Assembly (NCBI GenBank): GCA_023053685.1
Contig: JALIGW010000002.1
Span: forward strand, 43,344,720-43,408,719
From: Diadophis punctatus similis
Taxonomy: Eukaryota; Chordata; Lepidosauria; Squamata; Dipsadidae
Length of the DNA: 64,000 nucleotides
Reading direction: 5' to 3'
Below the pieces are notes generated by a model. The model was not told the origin of the DNA. It made no database searches and saw only the letters and a list, made by a program, of their open reading frames with translations. The position numbers and the translations under genes were made by a program. Below are positions 54,781-64,000 of this stretch, one piece after another. The first letter of the stretch is position 1. The number at the start of each line of letters is the position of its first letter.

Positions 54781-55874
54781 AATTTTAGAGAGAAAGGTTC
54801 TGACAAACAGACTAAATATTGAAAAGGAAGGTTGTTTGTATGACATAAAACTCAGAATATTTAAAATTTAAAACATTTATTTAATCCAACAGAAACCTTG
54901 TTGGAGCTGATGTCTAGCAAAATAATTCATAATGGAGATTGCTGGCATTGCATGTCTTGTACTAATATTCATTTATATCCTAAATTGTGTTTTAAAATTA
55001 ATCAAAGTTGCAAATACTGTAATACCAGGCAGACAATGCAAATTAGCCTTTTGCTAATTATAGTATTTTAAATCTTTCTATTTAACCTAAAAGGATAACC
55101 TACAAATCATGGAATAAGATAATAATTATAGACAGTCCCTGTATTAGTTATGCGCCCCTCATTCAGATGATAACATTATGAAAAGACTTTTGGCTTTACA
55201 AAGTACATTGTCTCAACTCAGACAAAACTATCCGTACACAGGAGTAAAAAGAACAAATCTATAGTTTGAAATGCAGCATCTGTTCATCTCATATTTTAAA
55301 AAGCATCCTGGCTAAAACATATTAATTAAAAAAATTATTTTCTCATTGTTATATGAACCTCAAGAGAGATGACTGTGGCCCTCACAAACATAATAAAATA
55401 AAAATGTTGTTGGTAAATGCCAGGTGCTACTGTCCAATCAATTATTATTACTTCAACTGGCATATATTTGAGTAGGAATAGGGAACGTGCCTAAATCAGT
55501 GCTTATCGATTGTTAATCCCATTTTTTTCTTCCCACTGGAATTTAGTGGGATTTTCTTGTGAGTTGGGTGGGAAACATGTTTAGCCTACAGCATAAACTC
55601 TAAATTGATTTCACATGTAAACTCATGGGCCACCCATGAAGCTGTTTGCTTTTTCAAAGTTAAATATTGGGCGACACCTGGCCACCAAAATGTGTACCCT
55701 GTTTTTGAAGTGCACAGGAAAAAAAATACTACTCATTGATTTCTAGTGCAACTTTGGAAGTTAAAACAAAAGTATTATTATAATGTCTGTAACAGACACT
55801 ATAGTAATACTTTTCCCCAACAGCAGAAGAAATGCTTGAAATAACAAAAAACATATTAGGAACACAAGTTAAAA
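54781..55874. other. Intergenic sequence, nothing recognised
   Basis: AT-rich, no supported gene or repeat. Confidence 0.5.
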
Positions 55875-56925
55875 TAGGGAAGAAAATGGTGTAGTGCTCA
55901 ATGGAACTGCATCTACATGGAGGGAAATATGCAGTGGAGTACCCCAAGGCTCTGTTTTAGGCCCAGTACTCTTCAACATCTTTATCAATGACTTGGACGA
56001 GGGGATAGATGGGGATCTCATCAAATTTGCAGATGACACCAAACTGGCAGGAATAGCCAACTCTCCAGAAGATAGGCTCAAGATACAGAAGGATCTTGAC
56101 AGACTTGAACATTGGGCGCTATCAAACAAAATGAAATTCAATGGTGAAAAAATTAAGGTTCTACATTTAGGCAAGAAAAATAAAATGCACAAGTACAGTA
56201 TATGTGGTACCTTGCTCAACAGTAGTAACTGTGAGAGGGATCTTGGAGTCCTAGTGGACAACCATTTAAATATGAGCCAGCAGTGTGCAGCAGCTGCCAA
56301 AAAAGCCAACACAGTTCTAGGCTGCATTAACAGAGGGATAGAATCAAGATCACGTGAAGTGTTAATACCACTTTATAATGCCTTGGTAAGGCCACACTTG
56401 GAATACTGCATTCAGTTTTGGTCGCCACGATGTAAAAAGGATGTTGAGACTCTGGAAAGAGTGCAGAGAAGAGCAACAAAGATGATTAGGGGACTGGAGG
56501 CTAAAACATATGAAGAACGGTTGCAGGAACTGGGTATGTCTAGCTTAATGAAAAGAAGGATCAGGGGAGACATGATAGCAGTGTTCCAATATCTCAGGGG
56601 TTGCCACAAAGAAGAGGGAGTCAAACTATTCTCCAAAGCACCTGAAGGTAGAACAAGAAGTAATGGGTGGAAACTAAACAAGGAGAGAAGCAACTTAGAA
56701 CTAAGGAGAAATTTCCTGACAGTTAGGACAATTAATCCGTGGAACAGCCTGCCTCCAGAAGTTGTGAATGCTCCAACACTGGAAGTTTTTAAGAAGATGT
56801 TGGATAACCATTTGTCTGAAGTAGTGTAGGGTTTCCTGCCTAGGCAGGGGGTTGGACTAGAAGACTCCAAGGTCCCTTCCAACTCTGTTGTTGTTGTTAT
56901 TATTATTATTATTATTAAGGGCCCA
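55875..56925 (+). mobile_element. CR1 LINE, 3' part, with tail
   Basis: 5'-truncated CR1 ending in CCCTTCCAACTC and a short (ATT)n tail at 56900-56917. It contains the open frame at 55894-56829 (annotated separately) and the typical GGGGGTTGGACTAGAAGAC end. Confidence 0.93.
55894..56829 (+). pseudogene. CR1 ORF2 C-terminal open frame (311 codons, 5'-truncated)
   Basis: Encodes the last part of the CR1 reverse transcriptase: GVPQGSVLGPVLFNIFINDL near residue 15, then FADDTKLAG (the catalytic x-ADD box, here FADD), and the C-terminal RVQRRATKMIRGLE, EERLQELGMSSL and NPWNSLPPEVV blocks. The endonuclease and N-terminal RT are absent, so it cannot be active. The first ATG of the frame is incidental; the true ORF began upstream in the lost part. 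The absence of stops in 311 codons suggests a relatively young insertion. Confidence 0.93.
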
Positions 56926-58424
56926 GAATATATTCCGGTATATATAAACATCTATCATGACCTCTGTGGTCCACATATTCCCTGCTACAACTGCTAAAAA
57001 TTAAGTCTTTTTTTTTTGTTTCTTCTTAGGTTCCCATAGGAGAGGAGATTTCCTGCTCACAGTGCTTTGCAGACCCAATTCAAAGCCTATGCCATTATCC
57101 ATATCACTGTAATTCTAGCCATTTTCCTATGTTGGAAAATTTCCTGTTGGAAACAGCTTGACAGGCTGGTGAAGTTATCTTCTGAAGGGGGATGAAAAAC
57201 CTTAACTGGGGAAGTTTTCTTACTTTTAATAAATACTACTAAACTGATCCAGGGCTGTTGTACAATAACTTACACCAGTGATTTGCACACCTCAGTAACT
57301 ATGAAAAGAACAGGAAGCATATTTTATTTCACAACATCTTGCTGTGCAACTTTCCCAAGGCACAGAAGCTATACTTGGGCAAAATAATTGGCAATTTGAT
57401 CCTTGTCATTTTCAGAAATCTGCTCAGTACTGTTTAATAAGGACTTTGTAAGTTGGAATAGCAAATAGGAATATTGTGCCAGTTTGATAATATGATCCAA
57501 CCAAGATTTCCCCCTCGACTGCTCTCAGGGTTTTTTGTTTTCTCTCTTGAAATATCCTTTACTGAAAATGATATGAGGGAATCTACGTTAAAAAGAACAA
57601 TGGATTAATGTAGTCCAGTAAAATAGTACTCTTCTACCATCACACTGGAGGTTATTGTTATTGTTTACATAAAAATAATTTGTGTACATATAGCTTCCAA
57701 GCACATGCCACCTTATTGAATGGTATTGACTTGTCTGATCACTAAATAGAATTACATCTCCTGATGCTTCAAATAAAAAAAAATATTAGTAATATTGTAA
57801 TTATAGAGACAATTGAGGAAAATGTAATAGATTTCATTTTCAAATAAGTAGCTTATATTGATTTCCCCCCCAAAACATTTCTAGACTGATTCTGCCAAAT
57901 GAAAATATGCAATAAACATTTGAGCTAGATGGCCCCAGAAGAAAAGCAAATTTACATCCTTTTGAGAAACGATTTTTGTTAAGTGTGTAAACCTCATGAT
58001 GTACTGCTAAAAGGGTTTGGCCAAATATATGTCCATTGCTGGAGAGAAGTGATTTAAAGTCTCATTTATTTTCATTTTCTCTATCAAATGTTTCCCTTTT
58101 ATTTTCAGATTAATTGCTGTTCCTCCATATGTATTTGTTTACTAAAACTGTAAAGATATAATTGACTCGATCTGCATATTGAGCTAAAGAAAGAATGGGC
58201 AAATCCCAGCAGCTTGTAGGTCACAACAGACTTAGCATGATATGTAAAGAATACATTCAGAAAGTAAGTGGGGCCAAGTTTCATTCAGAAGGAGAACTTC
58301 CAATTATGAAGGTTTAAAGTACCCATTTTCCCTTTTCACTTAGGCAAAGAATGCCAGACCCTTCCCTTCCCCTCCCCACATTTACTACCACTTCAAGTTT
58401 GATATATGATGCCTAGGCATGGGA
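56926..58424. other. Intergenic sequence, nothing recognised
   Basis: AT-rich. No gene, RNA or repeat that I can name. Confidence 0.5.
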
Positions 58425-59612
58425 CAACAGCTTCAAGCTAAGCAGAATCACATCAGATACCTGTACAATTAGCACAGGGGGGCCCCAAAGCTGTGTGCTC
58501 TATCCACTTCTCTCTATATATCAAGGACTACATCTCTAAGGATCCATCTGTTAAACTATTGAAGTTCGCAGACGACACAACAGTGATCGGTCTCATTTGA
58601 GACAGTGATGAATCTGCATACAGACGGGAGGTTGAACAACTAACCTTGTGGTGTGACAGGAACAATCGAACTGAACACACACAAAATCGTAGAAATGGTG
58701 GTAGACTTTAGGAGAAACCTTCCCATACTTCCACCTCTTATAATACTAGACAACACAGTATCAACAGTAGAGACCTTCAAATTTCTAGGTTCTACCATAT
58801 CACAAGATTTAAAATGGATACCTAACATCAAAAACGTCATCAAAAAAGCACAACAAAGAATGTTTTTCTGCGCCAACTCCGAAAGCTCAAACTGTCCAAG
58901 GAGCTGCTGATACAATTCTACAGAGGAATTATTGAGTCTGTCATCTGCACCTCTATAACTGTCTGGTTTGGTTCTGCAACCCAACAAGACAGACACAGAC
59001 TTCAGAGGATCATTAGAACTGCAGAAAGAACAATTGCTACCAACCTGCCTTCCATTGAGGACCTGTATACTGCACGAGTCAAAAAGAGGGCTATGAAAAT
59101 ATTTACAGACCCTTCACACCCTGGACAAACTATTTCAACTCCTACCCTCAAAATGACACTATAGAGCACTGCACACCAGAACAACTAGACACAAGAACAG
59201 TTTTTTCCCGAACGCCATCACTCTGCTAAACAAATAATTCCCTCAACACTGTCAAACTATTTATTAAGTCTGCACTACTATTAATCTTCTCATCGTTCCC
59301 ATCACCCATCTCCTCCCACTAATGACTGTATGACTGTAACTTTGTTGCTTGTATCCTTACGATTTATATTGACTGGTTCCTAATATGAGTTGATTGCTTA
59401 TTTGTACCCAGACTATCATTAAGTGTTGTACCTTATGATTCTTGACGAATGTATCTTTTCTTTTATATGCACTGAGAACATATGCACCACGACAAATTCC
59501 TTGTGTGTCCAATCACACTTGGCCAATAAAAAATTCTATTCTATTCTATTCTATTCTATTCTATTCTATTCTATTCTATTCTATTCTATTCTATTCTATT
59601 CTATTCTATTCT
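58425..59612 (+). mobile_element. CR1/L3-Rex1-like LINE 3' part with (CTATT)n tail
   Basis: Frames carry CVL.PLL, KLLKFADDTTVIGLI, THKIVEMVVDFRRNLP, VSTVETFKFLGSTISQDLKW and, after frameshifts, TVWFGSATQQDRHRLQR. These are RT and C-terminal blocks of a CR1-superfamily LINE. The 3' end GGCCAATAAAAAATTCTATT runs into the pentanucleotide tail. Stops and shifts make it inactive. Confidence 0.8.
59532..59612. repeat. (ATTCT)n microsatellite, LINE tail
   Basis: Sixteen perfect pentamers directly following the LINE 3' end. CR1-L3 elements are known to seed this microsatellite in snakes. Confidence 0.97.
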
Positions 59613-60611
59613 ACTAAGCAAACTTACAGTGTTTGACAGCAGAGGGTGACCAAGGGATTCCTGATTAGCTTAAAATCCAAGCCTCTCAAGAGAAGGGGGA
59701 GAAAGATATTTTCCTGGACTTGCTGAACTGGTTCTCCTTGCTGTGGGTGGGAACTCTTTGCCTTGGGAGATGAAAGGAAGCAAATAACTTGAGAGCAGAA
59801 AAAAGGAAGAAAGGGACTTTATGGTAAGATGTAGGCAACATGTAAGCTGAAAACAGTCACAAGGTCTTCAGGAGAAGTAGAAAACAAAGTAATGTTCAAC
59901 TGGCTGGAAAAACAAGCTAGGGGGAAAATTTTTCATCTTGATGTCAAAGTGAATGTTCTAACTCAGGATCTATACTGATTATTTTGTTTTCAGGTTTGCT
60001 AGTCTGCTTCATGAGTTCTGATATTTGGAAAGTGTCTGTTGATTATCTCAAGGCACTTGCCTTTAGAATCAGAAGTTAGTTGTCTATTGTAAATCCCATG
60101 CTTATACTGTAGATTCCATCAAGCTATTTTAGCTGCAGCTTCCACTCATCTTTTCCTTCTGTGAGAAACTGATGTTTGAGATGCCATTTGTATTTTATCA
60201 GTGCTAAATACCTTATTCTGTCCAATTTGTAATTAGGCATTTGGCTACACAAGTTAAACAAAAAATTTTTTTAGCTTTTTAAAAATTATATTGTTGTAAA
60301 TCTCAATACATTACACTGCTTCAATACGACAGTATTTGTAAAGTATTGACTGAAGATTGTTAATACTTTAGCGTTTAGATAGCTTAGACGGTTGAGAATA
60401 AAAAGTAGAAAAAAATATTCAAACTATATTAATTACAATTTAGACTGTCAGTGTTAATGAGTGTAAGATTATTTGGCATTTTCATCCAAAATTGAATGTA
60501 ACATTAAAAAAAATGGTGAAGATTGCATCAAAATATTTGTGTTGCAATAAAGGTTCCAGTCTTAAGCTAATTACTTAGTATTAAAGTCCCCATTACTTTA
60601 TAGTGTTAACA
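59613..60611. other. Intergenic sequence, nothing recognised
   Basis: AT-rich. No coding region supported. Confidence 0.5.
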
Positions 60612-60680
60612 TATTAACAGAGTTGGAAGGGACCTTGCAGGTCATCTAGTCCAACCCCCTGCCCAAGCAGGAGACCCTAC
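60612..60680 (-). mobile_element. CR1 LINE 3' end, reversed
   Basis: CAGAGTTGGAAGGGACCTTG and CATCTAGTCCAACCCCCTGC: the CR1 tail in reverse. Confidence 0.85.
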
Positions 60681-62102
60681 ATATTGTTTTTTATACATGT
60701 TAATAAGAAAAAAGATATGCTATGCAAATTTCACAATAAATATTCAAAAATAAAGAAAATATGCTTATTTCTAATAAATTTTGCTTATTTCTAATAAAGC
60801 TTAAATCATAAGAGTGCTTTTGTTCTAATCTCTTCAATAGGAGACAGAACTGCTGTTCTCTAGCCAAATGCTCAAAACTATTAAGTGCCAAGAGGTTATG
60901 CTAGAGTGGGTTGTTACTGTGTTATTTTCATTCCAAGTTTATGGATGAATAAGCCTTATCTCTTTAACAAGCTTGAAGGATGAGGAAGAGCCTGGTCAAG
61001 GCATGTCTTTCCTCCAAGAAAATGATGGCGACAAGTGGGAAATTACTATATGACTCATAACCCAAAGCTGTGTCATATACCTGAACAGGAAAAAGATGAG
61101 GTCAAAGACCATGTCCAAAAGGATTGGGACTTGCCAAGCTGCAATAACCTCATTCCCTATACTTCTTTAATTCTCTCTTTTTTTTAAAGCACAACAGAAG
61201 TAAAATATTTTCTCTCTGTTGTTTGAATACTCTGAATCTGCAGAAGAGAAGATGTAGTTTTATGGCCCTACGGTATGCTTAACCATAGAACCATTGACTA
61301 GAGCAAATTTGGCTGGGGTTTCACAAATTGCTAAGCCAGACTTGAACTAGCTACTAGCTAATATGCAAATATATATGGAAGAACATTTTGTATCTGGGAT
61401 ACATGAATGTACTTTGGCACCGGTTATATGAGAATGAGACATGTGTATCAGAAGAAACATACAAATAAACCAAATATAGAGGGAATGGGTTACTTCAGAA
61501 ATAAGTGATATAAAATAAGAGATAGGGTCAAGAATGAACAGGTGCTGAATGAATGTGGATTGAATACAAAAGTGAGTTAACACATTAAATATATTGAGGT
61601 TACTTAATCACAGAAAGAAAGAATGTAGATGAAGTTGTAAAACACTCATATGAAGGAAGAATGAGCAGGCTGGGTGCAAGGGGAAGAATGAAAACAAATG
61701 AGTTTAGATGATGAAAGCTTTCATCTCTCTGAAGATTCTAGTACAAAAGACAATATTTTGAAGAGTATAAGGATAGAGTCAAAGATATTTGCAAGAAGAA
61801 AAGTTTAGAGAGCTGTAATCAATTGTGTTGCTGTACACTCAATAACACCGTACATTTAATTTACTTTGCTTACTATTTCTTCTTTTTGTGCTTTGCATAA
61901 CTCTATTTACTGCAAAAGGGAACATTATCTTACTTCTTTTTAAGAATTGGAAACACAAGCATTTTCCCATGGGAAGGATTCTTAGTAATTAATTCCAAAC
62001 TCTTATTTCAAATTTATTTGGACTCAGTCCATTTGTAACTTTCTAAAATAAAAGTTTTAATAACCTTTTGCTGTTTATTCCAGAAAAAAAAACTTAATTT
62101 CA
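60681..62102. other. Intergenic sequence, no gene
   Basis: AT-rich. A perfect tandem copy of TTGCTTATTTCTAATAAA-type sequence lies at 60760-60800. No similarity in the open frames. Confidence 0.5.
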
Positions 62103-62166
62103 GAATAGAATAGAATAGAATAGAATAGAATAGAATAGAATAGAATAGAATAGAATAGAATAGAAT
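62103..62166. repeat. (AATAG)n microsatellite, tail of a minus-strand LINE
   Basis: About 12 pentamers of GAATA at the 3' end of the reversed LINE. Confidence 0.97.
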
Positions 62167-62799
62167 TATTTATTGGTCAAGTGAACACACAAGGAATTTG
62201 TCTTTGGTGTATATGTACATAAGGAGAATAAAGTACATTCATCATGAATAAAAAGATACAACACTTAGTGATAGTCAAGGTTACTAATAAGCTATCAAAT
62301 CGTACTAGAAAACAAGTAAAAACAATATAAATTGAAAGATACAAGCACATGGTTATAGTAATAAGTGGAAAGAGATAGATACTAGTAAGGAAGAGAAGAA
62401 GAATAGTAATACAGTCTTAGTAAATTATTTGACAGTGTTGTGGGAATCAGTTGTTAAGCAGAGTAATGGCATTCAGGAAAAAACTCTCCTTGTGTCTAGT
62501 TGTTCTGGTGCGCAGTGCTCTATAGTGTCGTTTTGAGGGTAGAAGTTGAAACAATTTATATCCAGGATGTGAGGAGTCTGTGGATATTTTTACAGTCCTC
62601 TTTTTGACTGGTGCAGTATACAAACCCTCAATAGAAGGCAGGTTGGTAGCAATTATTTTTTCTGCAGTTCTAATTATCTATTGAAGTCTGGGTTTGTCTT
62701 GTTTGGTTGCATAGCCAAACCAGACAGTTATGGAGGTGCAGATGACAGACTCAATAATTCCTCTAATTCAGTTCCAAAGAACTGAATTAGCAGTTCTTT

Positions 62800-62943
62800 G
62801 GGCAGTTAGTGCTTTCTGAGTTGGCGCAGAAAGAACATTCTTTGTTGTGCTTTTTTGATGACGTTTTTGATGGGCAGTTAGTGCTTTCTGAGTTGGCGCA
62901 GAAAGAACATTCTTTGTTGTGCTTTTTTGATGACGTTTTTGAT
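62800..62943. repeat. 72-bp tandem duplication inside a LINE
   Basis: GGGCAGTTAGTGCTTTCTGA... at 62800-62871 is repeated exactly at 62872-62943. Confidence 0.95.
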
Positions 62944-62950
62944 GTTAAGT

Positions 62951-64000
62951 CTTGAGATATGGACTCATAGTCTATATAAACTCATAGACGCCGACCTCTC
63001 AACTCTTGACTGGCAAACTATTCTCTGGCTGTAACACTGCTGATGACCTCTATAACATCTTCTTGCTCAAAGTCAAAAGAACTATCAGACTACACGTACC
63101 ACTAATAACCACCATAACCAAGAAAAACAAACTACCCATATCAATAAGGAAGCTACAATCCCCCCCAAAAATATCTCTGGCGAAAAAACAAAGCAGGCTA
63201 TGTAGCTAACTTCAAAAACTGCTACAAAAATATATGCCACCAAATAAAGACGGAATGCTCCAACTATCACAGCAAACAAGAGGAAAACCTTCTGCGCACA
63301 AAATCCAACTGCGCCTTCTACAACTTCGTAAATAACAAACTCAAGGATTCGAGACTCCTCCCAACACTAAAAGGACCCAACAACAAAGAATGCTATGATG
63401 AAACAGTCAAAGCTAACCTCTTCAACACAATCTTTGGCTCAGTCTTTGTAAACAGCAATGGCTCATGCCCAAAACTCCTTAGTCGTACCACAAATAATCA
63501 CAATGATTTAACACAAATAGACTTCACTGAAGACAACGTTGAAAAAGCACTACGCGGCCTAAAACCTTCTATGTCAATCGGACCTGATGGACTATGTGCA
63601 TACTTCCTAAAAAAGCTGTCCACAGCCATAGCTGAACCACTAAGCATAATCTTTGAAAAATCCTACAGGACCAGTTCCCTACCAAACCTATGGTCACTAG
63701 CCACGGTCATCCCCATCTTCAAAAAGGGAGATCCCAGTCTAGTAGAAAACTACAGACCAATCTCTCTATGCTGTGTCACATGCAAAGTTCTGGAATAAAT
63801 CATAAACCAATCCATTACCCTCCACCTAGAAACTAACAACCTACTCTCAACAAGCAATTCGGTTTCAGGAAAAAAATTATCCTGCAATCTACAACTACTA
63901 CACTGCAAAAACATATGGACCTCAAAACCTGACTAGGGTAAAACAATAGACGCAATTTACATAGACTTCTGTAAAGCCTTCGACTCAGTGGTTCACGATA
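62951..64000 (+). mobile_element. CR1-type LINE ORF2 (RT region), runs off the window
   Basis: Plus-strand frames give a WQTIFSGCNTADDLYNIFLL-like endonuclease-RT linker, then at 63571-63798 SIGPDGLCAYFLKKL, ATVIPIFKKGDPSLVENYRP and ISL (RT blocks 1-2), and after 63940 IYIDFCKAFDSVVHD (RT block 3). There are internal stops (for example TAA at 63796). CR1-superfamily pattern; the element continues beyond the right edge. Confidence 0.82.

Larger units (their letters stand above)
62103..62950 (-). mobile_element. CR1/L3-Rex1-like LINE 3' part, reversed
   Basis: Reverse complement of the same 3' region as 58425-59612: ACACAAGGAATTTGTCTTTGG, the TAGTTGTTCTGGTGCGCAG block, and the GCACAACAAAGAATG region near the 5' side. 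It contains a 72-bp tandem duplication (62800-62943). Confidence 0.82.

Overview
The window is vertebrate nuclear DNA, most likely from a squamate reptile and probably a snake. It is AT-rich, has long pure microsatellites, and holds a repeat set typical of squamates: Sauria-type and other tRNA-derived SINEs, CR1/L3-like LINEs with (AATAG)n tails, BovB and L2 LINEs, a Penelope relic with a GIY-YIG domain, and several small hAT and TA-flanked DNA transposons. It holds no bacterial or viral genes, no CRISPR array and no stand-alone RNA gene that I can support.

One real protein-coding gene is present, and it appears complete: PJA2 (praja ring finger ubiquitin ligase 2), on the minus strand. The promoter and non-coding first exon lie in a CpG island near 48.9-49.6 kb. 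Eight coding exons follow, at 38.4-38.6, 35.0-36.1, 32.0-32.2, 29.7-29.8, 28.45-28.57, 12.87-12.99, 12.55-12.67 and 9.97-10.10 kb. All splice phases agree. The joined reading frame is 2091 bases, giving 696 residues that end in an intact RING-H2 domain split over the last two exons. The gene spans about 39 kb, and introns 1 and 6 (10.7 and 15.5 kb) make up most of it.

Downstream of the gene (1-9.4 kb) there is no host gene. This side holds an (AT)n tract, two non-autonomous hAT elements with perfect 8-bp target duplications, a short TA-flanked element ending in GGGAAACACGG, and an odd GC-rich block (6.64-8.41 kb) that ends in the same terminal sequence and contains a roughly 200-bp fold-back. 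Upstream of the promoter (49.7-64 kb) there is also no gene. This side holds an hAT element next to the promoter, a BovB relic, a CR1 fragment with a 311-residue open frame, a CR1/L3-Rex1-like LINE with a CTATT tail, and at the right edge two LINE pieces in opposite orientation.

Most open frames in the window are microsatellite translations or LINE fragments. The hunting results of most interest are the 31-bp-phased CCAAT promoter of PJA2, the two same-length, same-phase acidic exons 4 and 5, the exon-2 donor inside a GT repeat, the fold-back block that reads as nearly the same peptide on both strands, and an hAT element carrying an 82-bp palindrome array. I found nothing that I can defend as a wholly new biological system.
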